Source: Stenotrophomonas rhizophila (GTDB taxonomy: Bacteria > Pseudomonadota > Gammaproteobacteria > Xanthomonadales > Xanthomonadaceae). Taken from it: a stretch of DNA of 64,000 bases. How positions within the stretch are numbered: position 1 is the first letter of the stretch; each line of letters begins with the position of its first letter. Below, one piece after another: positions 1-6,623 of the stretch. The translations under genes were made by a program, and so were the position numbers. Location of the stretch: NCBI RefSeq assembly GCF_001704155.1, contig NZ_CP016294.1, forward strand, positions 803,501-867,500, in the 5' to 3' direction. The notes beneath the pieces were generated by a model, which saw only the letters and a program-made list of their open reading frames with translations, was not told where the DNA came from and did no database searches.

Positions 1-854
1 CGCTGGCCCTGGCTCTTGTTGCCGTGGATCGCCGCGGTCTTGATGCCCGACTTCTCCAGGAACGTGGCCAGCTTGTCGCAGCCGTGCTTGGTACGGCCGA
101 ACACCAGGGTCTGCTCGCGGCTGTCCTGGGCCAGCAGGTGCAGCAGCAGGTCACGCTTGCGCGGGCCGTCAACCGGGTGCACGCAGTGCTTGATGGATTC
201 GGCGACCGTGTTCTTCGGGGTGACCTGGATCTGCGCCGGATCGCGCATGAACTCCAAGGCCAGCTGCTTGATGCTCTCTTCGAAGGTCGCCGAGAACAGC
301 AGGGTCTGGCGGTTCTGGCGCGGCAGCTTGGCGAGGATCTTCTTGATCGACGGCAGGAAGCCCATGTCCAGCATGCGGTCGGCTTCGTCCAGCACCAGGA
401 TCTCGATGCCCGACAGGTCGACGCTGCGACGCTCCAGGTGGTCGATCAGGCGGCCCGGGCAGGCCACCAGCAGGTCCACGCCACGGCGCAGCACGTCGAA
501 CTGGTTGCCCATGCCGACGCCGCCGTAGATGCAGGCGCTGGGAATGCGCAGGTACTTGCTGTAGCCGCGCAGGCTGTCATGCACCTGGGTAGCCAGTTCG
601 CGGGTCGGGGCCAGCACCAGCGCACGCGGCTTGCGCGGGCCGTTCACGGCCTGCGGGTTGGTGCCCAGGTGCTGCAGCAGCGGCAGGCCGAACGCAGCGG
701 TCTTGCCGGTACCGGTCTGCGCGCCGGCCAGCAGGTCGCGGCCTTCCAGGGCCAGCGGGATCGCCTGCTCCTGGATCGGGGTGGGGTTTTCATAGCCCTG
801 CTCGGACAACGCGCGCAGCAGGAACGGGGCAAGGCCCAGGTTTTCAAAAGACAT
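1..854 (-). CDS. rhlE: DEAD-box ATP-dependent RNA helicase, RhlE-like (3' end outside window)
   Basis: An ATP-dependent RNA helicase that remodels RNA in the cytoplasm, usually in ribosome assembly or mRNA decay. Only the N-terminal 284 residues lie in the window. The start is the ATG at 854, giving MSFENLGLAPFLL, a typical Q-motif leader (PTPIQEQAIPLAL). Walker A (AQTGTGKTAAF), the PTRELA box, the DEAD box (VLDEADRMLDMGF) and the SAT motif (LLFSATFEES) follow in order, and the reading frame runs open into base 1. The compact core without an N-terminal extension fits RhlE better than CsdA/DeaD or RhlB. The leader is long (about 230 nt if the promoter at 1094-1123 is right), a common trait of autoregulated cold-shock helicases, but nothing here proves that. 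Confidence 0.9.
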   Translation of the reverse strand, partial: MSFENLGLAPFLLRALSEQGYENPTPIQEQAIPLALEGRDLLAGAQTGTGKTAAFGLPLLQHLGTNPQAVNGPRKPRALVLAPTRELATQVHDSLRGYSKYLRIPSACIYGGVGMGNQFDVLRRGVDLLVACPGRLIDHLERRSVDLSGIEILVLDEADRMLDMGFLPSIKKILAKLPRQNRQTLLFSATFEESIKQLALEFMRDPAQIQVTPKNTVAESIKHCVHPVDGPRKRDLLLHLLAQDSREQTLVFGRTKHGCDKLATFLEKSGIKTAAIHGNKSQGQ

Positions 855-1093
855 CGGGTGGAAGCTCCAAAGACGAAGTAACGCCAGGCCGAATGGCCGG
901 ACGCAAGGCAGATCGAGTTGATCGGCTGACTCGGAGCGTTCCCGTGAACCGCGCTGCGAGAATTGGGTGCAGCCCACGCGGTGCGCAGACTGGAATGCAT
1001 GACGAATGGCGTCGGAGTGGGGGCGGGCGAGGGACGGAAATCCCGATCGCCGGCGATCCCGAAGGGAAACGGACGGCCGCTGCAGACCCGCAT

Positions 1094-1123
1094 AGTGTAG
1101 CGGAACCGCGCCCGCAAGGCCAA
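1094..1123 (-). promoter_or_regulatory. Candidate sigma70 promoter of the RhlE-like helicase gene
   Basis: On the minus strand TTGGCC (1123-1118) and TACACT (1099-1094) are separated by 18 bp. The -10 hexamer is good and the -35 fair. Transcription would begin near 1087, leaving a leader of roughly 230 nt. Read by eye; no alternative of equal quality lies closer to the start codon. Confidence 0.35.
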
Positions 1124-1279
1124 ATCCCCCGTTCAGGTTGAACAAGCGACTCCCGACGTATCCATGCCTCCCCGGCGCCCGTAGCAATTCGTAGCGGCCG
1201 GCCCCCAGCCGGACGACCTTGGCGAGCGACCACATCAGCATCATTCGGATGGTTTATGTTCGTTCTGCGGCACTGCGAC

Positions 1280-1307
1280 TTGGCATGACCGCGCATTTGG
1301 TTACACT
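1280..1307 (+). promoter_or_regulatory. Candidate sigma70 promoter of fahA-maiA
   Basis: TTGGCA (1280-1285) and TACACT (1302-1307) are separated by 16 bp, about 40 bp before the FAH-family start codon. Both hexamers match the consensus at four or more positions and the spacing is acceptable, so this is a reasonable promoter for the two-gene operon. Confidence 0.45.
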
Positions 1308-1345
1308 CGAAACCTATTTCCTGCGATCCCCCGGATATCCCACCC

Positions 1346-2335
1346 ATGAAGCTTGGTTCTTTGAAGGAAGGCGGCCGCGACGGCACCCTGATCGTGGTCT
1401 CGCGCGACCTGCGCCATGGCGTGCGCGCCACCGGGATCGCCGCCACGCTGCAGCAGGCCCTGGAAGACTGGAGCCATCTGGCGCCGCGCCTGAACGCGTT
1501 GTACGAGTCGCTCAACGACGGCAGCGCCGATGGCGTGTTCGACATCGACCTGCAGGCACTGGCCGCGCCGCTGCCGCGCGCCTACGAATTCGTCGATGGC
1601 AGCGCCTACCTGCCGCATGTAGAGCGCGTGCGCCGCGCCCGTGGCGCAGAAGTGCCGGAAAGCTTTTACACCGATCCGCTGATGTACCAGGCCACCAGCG
1701 CCGGGTTCCATGGCCCGCGCGATGCCGTGAAGGTGGTCAGCGAGGAGTACGGCATCGACCTGGAAGCCGAGCTGGTGGTCATCACCGATGACGTGCCGAT
1801 GGCGGTCACCGCCGAGCAGGCCGCCGGCCATATCCAGCTGGTCGGCCTGGTCAACGACGTCTCGCTGCGCAACCTGATCCCGGGCGAGCTGGCCAAGGGC
1901 TTCGGCTTCCTGCAGTCCAAGCCGCGTTCGGCGCTGTCGCCGGTGTTCGTCACCCCCGATGAGCTGGGCGAGGCCTGGCAGGACAGCAAGGTGCACCTGC
2001 CGCTGGTCACCCACGTCAACGGCGCCTGGTTCGGCGCGCCCGAAGCCGGCGTGGACATGCAGTTCAACTTCGCCCAGCTCGTCGCGCACGCGGCCAAGAC
2101 CCGCCCGCTGGGCGCCGGTGCCATCGTCGGCTCGGGCACCATCGCCAACGAGGACACCAGCAAGGGGGCCTCCTGCTTTGCCGAGCAGCGCACCGTGGAA
2201 ACCTTGCGCGACGGCAAGCCGAGCACGCCGTTCATGTCGTTCGGCGACGTGGTCCGCATTGAAATGTTCGATGCCGCCGGCGAGAGCATCTTCGGCGCCA
2301 TCGAACAGCGCATCGAACAGGCAGCACGGCCCTGA
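1346..2335 (+). CDS. Fumarylacetoacetate hydrolase family protein
   Basis: Predicted cytoplasmic hydrolase of the FAH superfamily, 329 aa, probably cleaving fumarylacetoacetate to fumarate and acetoacetate in the last step of tyrosine/homogentisate breakdown. The N-terminal part (about residues 1-115) is the short cap typical of the proteobacterial form. The catalytic fold follows, with the acidic metal-site segment IDLEAELVVITDDV around residue 140 and the conserved GSGTIANEDTSKGASC loop near residue 255. The next gene encodes maleylacetoacetate isomerase, the preceding step of the same pathway, and the two ends overlap, which supports the assignment over other FAH-fold hydrolases. Upstream genes of the pathway (homogentisate dioxygenase) are not in the window. 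Confidence 0.88.
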   Translation: MKLGSLKEGGRDGTLIVVSRDLRHGVRATGIAATLQQALEDWSHLAPRLNALYESLNDGSADGVFDIDLQALAAPLPRAYEFVDGSAYLPHVERVRRARGAEVPESFYTDPLMYQATSAGFHGPRDAVKVVSEEYGIDLEAELVVITDDVPMAVTAEQAAGHIQLVGLVNDVSLRNLIPGELAKGFGFLQSKPRSALSPVFVTPDELGEAWQDSKVHLPLVTHVNGAWFGAPEAGVDMQFNFAQLVAHAAKTRPLGAGAIVGSGTIANEDTSKGASCFAEQRTVETLRDGKPSTPFMSFGDVVRIEMFDAAGESIFGAIEQRIEQAARP

Positions 2336-3000
2336 ACACCCCGGCCGACCGCATCGAGCTGTTCAGCTACTGGCGCTCCAGCGCGGCCTACCGCGTGCGC
2401 ATCGGTCTGAACCTCAAGGGCCTGGAACACCAGATCACCCCGGTGCACCTGGTCCGCGACGGCGGCCAGCAGCACAGCGAAGGGTATGCCGCGCTCAACC
2501 CGCAGGAGCTGGTGCCCACCCTGGTGCATGGGGATCTGGTGCTGCACCAGTCGATGGCGATCCTGGAGTACCTCGACGAGGTGTTTCCGGAGCCGCCGCT
2601 GCTGCCCGACGATGCCCCGGGCCGCGCCCGCGTGCGTGCGCTGGCACAGCTGGTGGCATGCGACCTGCACCCGCTCAACAACCTGCGCGTGATGCAGTTC
2701 TTCAGCGATACCTGGAACGTGCCGCAGACCGAGCGTGAGGACTGGACCCGGCACTGGATGCAGGTCGGCTTCGATGCGATGGAACGGCTGCTGGTCGAGT
2801 CGGTGGACACCGGGCGCTTCTGCCACGGCGACACACCGACCCTGGCCGATTGCTGCCTGGTGCCGCAGCTGTTCAACGCCCGCCGCTTCAACGTGGATCT
2901 GGGCCCGTACCCGACCCTGGTGCGGATCGACGAGGCGTGCCTGGCATTGCCGGCGTTCGATGCGGCGCGGCCTGAAAACCAGGTGGATTGCGCGGGGTGA
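2332..3000 (+). CDS. maiA: Maleylacetoacetate isomerase (zeta-class GST), probable CTG start
   Basis: Glutathione-dependent isomerase converting maleylacetoacetate to fumarylacetoacetate in tyrosine catabolism; zeta GST fold, 222 aa from the proposed start. The thioredoxin-like domain begins ELFSYWRSSAAYRVRIGLN, with the SSAAYRV glutathione-activating motif near residues 15-22. The first ATG/GTG in frame is the GTG at 2395, which would delete this motif and the first beta strand. The frame upstream holds no ATG, GTG or TTG, but a CTG at 2332 overlaps the fahA stop as CTGA, the position where coupled genes usually have ATGA. I therefore place the start there. If wrong, the gene would lack its active site. 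Confidence 0.85.
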   Translation: MNTPADRIELFSYWRSSAAYRVRIGLNLKGLEHQITPVHLVRDGGQQHSEGYAALNPQELVPTLVHGDLVLHQSMAILEYLDEVFPEPPLLPDDAPGRARVRALAQLVACDLHPLNNLRVMQFFSDTWNVPQTEREDWTRHWMQVGFDAMERLLVESVDTGRFCHGDTPTLADCCLVPQLFNARRFNVDLGPYPTLVRIDEACLALPAFDAARPENQVDCAG

Positions 3001-3090
3001 TGGGCGGCTTCGGCGCCGTTAAACGTCGGGTAGTTGGCCGCAATGGGTAACCGTACCGCGTTCGGACGCTTGTGCCGCGCTGCGCGCGGT

Positions 3091-3193
3091 TTCCGGCCAA
3101 CGGCCGGGGCTACGAACCGTTACGAGCCCATTGGGATCGGGATCAATCGACCGAAGGCTTCGGATACCGGTAGCGCCGGCCGTTGGCCGGCCC
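3091..3193. repeat. Pair of inverted GTAG palindromes (SMAG-like)
   Basis: Two short palindromes point away from each other between maiA and pilU. The left one (3091-3113) reads GTAGCCCCGGCCGTTGGCCGG on the minus strand; the right one (3169-3193) reads GTAGCGCCGGCCGTTGGCC on the plus strand. Each starts with GTAG and has a GGCCGTTGGCC stem-loop. This matches the form of the SMAG elements known from Stenotrophomonas, which occur singly or as inverted dimers. Confidence 0.7.
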
Positions 3194-3212
3194 AGGCGGT
3201 TCCAAGCCGCTT

Positions 3213-3232
3213 GGCGCCCGTTGCCGGGCGCC
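3213..3232 (-). terminator. Perfect hairpin after pilU
   Basis: An 8-bp perfect stem GGCGCCCG/CGGGCGCC with a 4-nt loop lies just after the pilU stop codon (minus strand). There is no T-run, so it is a terminator-like or mRNA-protecting stem rather than a proven intrinsic terminator. Confidence 0.4.
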
Positions 3233-3239
3233 GATTCCG

Positions 3240-4370
3240 TCAGAATCCGTGCGTGATCGCCGCCGGGGTCGCCGCCGAATAATCCGCGTACGGGTCATGC
3301 TCGCCGCTGCCGCCTTCGGACAGGCGGAACTTCAGGGCCAGGCCATCGCGCGAATCGGCCGCACGCAGCGCTTCTTCCTGCTCGATGATGCCGCCCTTGG
3401 CCATGCGGAACAGGCACTGGTCGAAACTCTCCATGCCTTCTTCCAGCGAGGCTTCCATCGCCGGCTTGATCTCGTGCACCTGGCCGCGGCGCAGCAGGTC
3501 GCGGATCATCGGCGTGTTGATCAACACTTCGGTGGCCGGCAGGCGGCGCCCATCCTGGCCCTTGACCAGGCGCTGGGAAATCACCGCGCGCAGGTTCAGC
3601 GAGAGGTTCATCAGCACGTTGCGGTGCGCGCTCTCGGGGAAGAAGTTGAGGATGCGCTCGATGGTCTGGTCGGCGTTGTTGGAGTGCAGCGTGGCCAGGC
3701 ACAGGTGACCGGTTTCGGCGAAGGCGATGGCCGCCTCCATCGTTTCCGAATCGAGGATTTCGCCGATCAGGATCACGTCCGGCGCTTCACGCATCGCGTT
3801 CTTCAGCGCGTTGTGGAAGGCATGGGTATCCAGCCCGACCTCGCGCTGGTTGACGATCGACATCTTGTGCTTGTGCAGGTACTCGATCGGGTCCTCGATG
3901 GTGAGGATGTGCCCGGTCGTGGTGCTGTTGCGGTGGTCGATCATCGACGCCAGCGAGGTCGACTTGCCCGAGCCGGTCGAACCCACCACCAGCACCAGCC
4001 CGCGCGGGGTCATGATGACGTCCTTGAGGACCTGGGGCAGGTTGAGCTCTTCGATGCTGGGAATCTTGCTGCGGATGGCACGGATCACCATGCCGACCTC
4101 GCCGCGCTGCTTGAACACGTTGACGCGGAAGCGTCCCGCATCCGGCAGGGCGATGGCCATGTTGAGCTCAAGGTCGCGTTCGAACTGGGGCACCTGGCCC
4201 TCGTCCATCAACGAATAGGCGATTTTCTTGACCATCCCGGGCGGCAGCCCGGTATTGCCCAGCGGGTACAGCTTGCCTTCGATCTTGATGTACACCGGGG
4301 CGCCGGTGGTCAAGAACATGTCCGAAGCGTTCTTTTCGGTCATCAGCTTCAGGAAATAGCCGATATCCAT
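3240..4370 (-). CDS. pilU: Type IV pilus accessory retraction ATPase PilU
   Basis: Hexameric AAA-type secretion ATPase at the inner-membrane base of the type IV pilus; PilU aids PilT in pilus retraction. 376 aa from the ATG at 4370, which gives the family-typical start MDIGYFLKLMTEKNASDMF; the ATG 30 bp upstream adds residues the family lacks. An N-terminal PAS-like domain (about 1-110) is followed by Walker A GSTGSGKST (130-138), the Asp box around IEDPIEYLH (159-167), Walker B DVILIGEI (198-205) and the His box GHLCLATLHSNN (221-232). Residue 206 is Leu where P. aeruginosa PilU and PilT have Arg (GEIR). The acidic C-terminal tail is PilU-like. No pilT lies beside it in this window. Confidence 0.92.
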   Translation of the reverse strand: MDIGYFLKLMTEKNASDMFLTTGAPVYIKIEGKLYPLGNTGLPPGMVKKIAYSLMDEGQVPQFERDLELNMAIALPDAGRFRVNVFKQRGEVGMVIRAIRSKIPSIEELNLPQVLKDVIMTPRGLVLVVGSTGSGKSTSLASMIDHRNSTTTGHILTIEDPIEYLHKHKMSIVNQREVGLDTHAFHNALKNAMREAPDVILIGEILDSETMEAAIAFAETGHLCLATLHSNNADQTIERILNFFPESAHRNVLMNLSLNLRAVISQRLVKGQDGRRLPATEVLINTPMIRDLLRRGQVHEIKPAMEASLEEGMESFDQCLFRMAKGGIIEQEEALRAADSRDGLALKFRLSEGGSGEHDPYADYSAATPAAITHGF

Positions 4371-4468
4371 GCGAAATGTTTCCCCAACAATCGGCGACAT
4401 GCCATTGCAAGCACGCCGCAGGCTTCCGACAATGGCCGCGCACCTACTTCAGGCGAACGGCACCCCCA

Positions 4469-4870
4469 ATGAATCCTAGCTTCGCACAAATGCGGCGTAC
4501 CCCGTATGTAGTTTTGACGAGTTGCGTGATGGCGTGCGCATTCGCACTGGCCGGGCCGGCCCTGGCCCAGGACGGCGCGCTCGAGCTCATGCAGGCCCGC
4601 CAGGCCGTGGACAAGGCCACCCAGGCCGACGCCGACCAGTACGCCCCGGACCTGATCGCCGTGGCCCGCCAGGGCCTGGAACAGGCCCAGGCCGCAGCGG
4701 GCGACCGCCGCGAGCGCAAGAACGCCCCGGCCCTGGCCGTGCGCGCCACCGCCGATGCCGACCTGGCCCGCGCCCGCAGCGAGGAGGCCACCGCCACGGC
4801 CCAGCTGCAGCTGCGCCGCAACGAGGTGACCCAGCTCGAACGCGAGCTCGCCGGGGAGGACCGCCGATGA
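4469..4870 (+). CDS. Exported DUF4398 coiled-coil protein
   Basis: 133-aa predicted periplasmic protein. The N terminus is a signal peptide (hydrophobic run TSCVMACAFALAGPALAQ, likely cleaved after ALA), and the mature part is an Ala/Gln/Arg-rich alpha-helical segment of the DUF4398 type (ALELMQARQAVDKA near the start). An ATG at 4490 is an alternative start, seven residues shorter at the N terminus. The stop codon overlaps the start of the next gene (ATGA), so the two are translated together. In known genomes this family usually precedes an OmpA-like partner, as here. Molecular function is unknown; a role at the cell envelope is inferred from export and partner. Confidence 0.8.
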   Translation: MNPSFAQMRRTPYVVLTSCVMACAFALAGPALAQDGALELMQARQAVDKATQADADQYAPDLIAVARQGLEQAQAAAGDRRERKNAPALAVRATADADLARARSEEATATAQLQLRRNEVTQLERELAGEDRR

Positions 4871-5763
4871 AGGCCGCTGCCCTGCGCATCCCGCCCCTGC
4901 TGCTGGCCGTCGGCCTGGCTTTGTCGCCGCTGGCCGGCGCCGCCGAAGACCCGGCCGTGGCCCAGCTCACCCAGCGCCTGATGGCGATCCAGGCCAACCC
5001 GGATGCCGCCGAGCTGGCTGCCTATGAGCGCCTGCAGGCCCAGCAGGCCATCGCCGCGCTGGCCAATGCCAAGCGCCGCGACCTCGACCAGGCCCGCTAC
5101 CTGGCCGACCGCCGGGTCGAAATCGCCGAAACCAGCGTGCGCGCCGCCCTGGCCAAGCGCGAAGTGGCCACGCTCGAGCGCACCCGCAGCGACCTGCTGA
5201 TCGAAGCCAGCCGCCGCGATGCCCAGCGTGCCCGCCAGGAAAGCGAGCGGCTGCGCGTGCAGGCCCAGATCCAGGCCGAGGAGTCCGAACGCCTGCGCCT
5301 GGCCGCCGAAACCGAAGCGCTGGCCCGCCAGGACGCCGAAACCGCGCTGACCAGCGTGGCCGGCAAGCAGACCGCGCGGCTGAGCGCGGCCCAGCAGAAC
5401 GCGGCCAAGCTGGCCCGCGAAGAGGCCGAACTGGTCTCGGGCAACAAGCTGCCGGGGTCGAAGTTCGACAGCCGCGGCGAGGTGTTCACCTTCGCCGGCG
5501 ATGCCTTTGCCAGTGGCAAGGGCGCGCTCTCGGGTGGGGCCAAGGGCCAGGCCAAGGCGCTGGCCGAGTACCTCAACATCGGCAAGAAGGGCCGGGTCCG
5601 GATCGAGGCCTACGATGCCGCCGCCGGGGTAGGGCAGCAGCGTGCCGAAGCCCTGCGCGATGCCCTGGTGGGCGCCGGCGTCAGCGCCAGCCGCCTGCAG
5701 GTCAGCGGCAAGAAGGCGGCGGCGACCAAGGCCCGCTCGGCCGAGGTCATCATCGCGCCGTGA
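4867..5763 (+). CDS. OmpA-family protein with long coiled coil (DUF4398-OmpA type)
   Basis: 298-aa exported protein. A signal peptide (residues 1-25, ending PLAGAAE) is followed by a long charged helix rich in Ala, Arg and Glu (about 30-195) that should form a coiled coil. The C-terminal domain (about 200-298) has the OmpA/MotB peptidoglycan-binding layout: GEVFTFAGDAFASG, then IEAYDAAAG and the helix QQRAEALRDALVGAGV. Asp and Arg sit where this fold contacts diaminopimelate, although the usual GHTD motif has become EAYD. There is no beta-barrel, so it is probably a periplasmic rod tethered to the wall, working with the DUF4398 protein it overlaps by 4 bp. Confidence 0.8.
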   Translation: MKAAALRIPPLLLAVGLALSPLAGAAEDPAVAQLTQRLMAIQANPDAAELAAYERLQAQQAIAALANAKRRDLDQARYLADRRVEIAETSVRAALAKREVATLERTRSDLLIEASRRDAQRARQESERLRVQAQIQAEESERLRLAAETEALARQDAETALTSVAGKQTARLSAAQQNAAKLAREEAELVSGNKLPGSKFDSRGEVFTFAGDAFASGKGALSGGAKGQAKALAEYLNIGKKGRVRIEAYDAAAGVGQQRAEALRDALVGAGVSASRLQVSGKKAAATKARSAEVIIAP

Positions 5764-5771
5764 TCGCCGGT

Positions 5772-5838
5772 GTCATGACCAACGGTCATGACCTACCCGG
5801 TTGCATCTATTGGTAGGTCACGACCGTTGGTCGTGACC
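5772..5838. repeat. Dimeric inverted GTAG palindrome (SMAG-like)
   Basis: The left copy (5772-5797) is, on the minus strand, GGTAGGTCATGACCGTTGG followed by TCATGAC. The right copy (5812-5838) is GGTAGGTCACGACCGTTGG followed by TCGTGACC. They differ by compensating changes on both sides of the stem (AT to CG), so pairing is conserved. They face outward, separated by a 14-bp spacer. Conserved folding with sequence drift argues for a selected or recently spread REP-like element. Confidence 0.8.
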
Positions 5839-5880
5839 GCGTAAAAATGACGCAACCTCCTGTTTTTGTTTAAATTTCGT

Positions 5881-6160
5881 TGAACTGCGCGTTCAGCCTG
5901 AACCCCGACTGGCGCGCACCGGCGATTTCAAACGAAACCCTTGAACCGGCCCTTGGGCAGGCGTAGGGTCGATTGTCCGGGTGGCCTTCCGCGACCCGGA
6001 CGATTGGAGGGCCGGGCCGATGCATCGAGGGCACGAACCAGAGCAGTCTGCAGGCCGGGCAATCCCGGTCGTGCGCCTGGGCTGTGCCGTGATCGCGGTG
6101 GATGCCGGCGCTCCTCCCGAAGCAACGCCCCGTGCCTTACCGGCCGGGGCGTTCTTGTTT
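5881..6160 (+). ncRNA. Candidate small RNA or attenuated leader upstream of the DUF465 gene
   Basis: About 280 nt without a coding frame, ending in a textbook intrinsic terminator. Visible structure: alternative 5-bp pairings TGAAC/GTTCA/TGAAC (5881-5903); an 8-bp stem GTCCGGGT/ACCCGGAC (5975-6001) whose loop CCTTCC can pair with GGAGGG (6006-6011) as a pseudoknot; a stem CCGGG/CCCGG (about 6055-6068) inside a CACGA/TCGTG closing helix; and CTCCTCC at 6111-6117, which is complementary to the AGGAGG ribosome-binding site at 6177-6182. It could be a free small RNA or a cis-acting leader. No match to a named RNA family is recognised, and the 5' end is a guess. Confidence 0.45.
6124..6160 (+). 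terminator. Rho-independent terminator before the DUF465 gene
   Basis: Perfect 8-bp stem AACGCCCC (6124-6131) / GGGGCGTT (6146-6153), with further G-C pairing inside, followed at once by the T-rich tail TTCTTGTTT. It ends 28 bp before the DUF465 start codon, so it must end an upstream transcript or act as an attenuator. Confidence 0.85.
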
Positions 6161-6188
6161 GTGCTGTAGACGCGATAGGAGGTTCATC

Positions 6189-6413
6189 ATGTTTGAAGGT
6201 CAGCCCCAGAGTGAAATCGACGCACGCCGCAAGAGCGATCCGGAATTCAAAGAGCTTTACGAACGGCACCAGAAGTTGAACAAGAAGTGTATGGATGCCG
6301 CGTTGGGCGTGAATCCGGTAGGCGACCTCACTCTGGGCCAGTTGAAGCGTGAGAAGCTTCTCACCAAGCAGCGCCTGCTGCGCATGTACGAGTCTTCCTC
6401 CCCCGTGCACTAA
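6189..6413 (+). CDS. DUF465 (YdcH-like) small protein
   Basis: 74-aa cytoplasmic protein of the DUF465 family: a short helical hairpin with charged residues (SEIDARRKSDPEFKELYERH), ending in LKREKLLTKQRLLRMY. The start ATG at 6189 has one of the strongest ribosome-binding sites of the window, AGGAGG with 6-nt spacing. The function of the family is not established. It stands alone, preceded by a terminator-bearing leader, which suggests its expression is controlled at the RNA level. A hairpin GTGCCGG/CCGGCAC at 6423-6443 follows its stop codon. Confidence 0.85.
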   Translation: MFEGQPQSEIDARRKSDPEFKELYERHQKLNKKCMDAALGVNPVGDLTLGQLKREKLLTKQRLLRMYESSSPVH

Positions 6414-6422
6414 GGCCTGATC

Positions 6423-6443
6423 GTGCCGGCCCACGCCCGGCAC
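6423..6443 (+). terminator. Hairpin after the DUF465 gene, no T-run
   Basis: A 7-bp stem GTGCCGG/CCGGCAC with a 7-nt loop, ten bases after the stop codon and followed by a second TGCCGG/CCGGCA repeat. Without a U-tract, intrinsic termination is doubtful; it may only stabilise the 3' end. Confidence 0.3.
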
Positions 6444-6623
6444 CTGCCGCTGAACCTGCCGGCCCAGCGCCGGCACCGCCAAACGCCGCGGGCGGCGTCC
6501 GTCTCCTCGTCGACGGGCGCCGTCCGCGTCGCTCTTTCAGGGCCAGGGATGCATGGCGTGTCTCTACCATCTGTCGGATAATCGGGGGTCCGGCCGCCCT
6601 GCGGCGCGAATCGATGTGACCCG

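Larger units (their letters stand above)
855..1345. other. Divergent intergenic region rhlE / fahA (491 bp)
   Basis: No convincing gene was found. The region holds the leader of the helicase gene (minus strand, about 855-1087), a candidate promoter for each flanking gene (1094-1123 minus, 1280-1307 plus) and a GC-rich stretch around 1190-1215 beginning GTAGCGGCCGGC that may be a decayed GTAG palindrome. Short open frames across it have no ribosome-binding site and no recognisable sequence. Confidence 0.5.
5764..6188. other. 425-bp intergenic region with repeats, structured RNA and terminator
   Basis: No protein-coding gene supported. From left to right it holds a dimeric GTAG palindrome (5772-5838), an AT-rich block around 5855-5880 that could be a promoter (TTGTTTAAATTTCG), a series of stem-loops (about 5881-6110), an intrinsic terminator (6124-6160), and then the Shine-Dalgarno sequence AGGAGG (6177-6182) of the DUF465 gene. 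Confidence 0.6.

Noticed and set aside
5881..6160. Identification of the leader RNA as 6S RNA or SRP RNA
   Set aside because: No 6S-like closing stem and central bubble could be traced, and the conserved SRP tetraloop region is absent. An intrinsic terminator right before a coding gene also fits a leader better.
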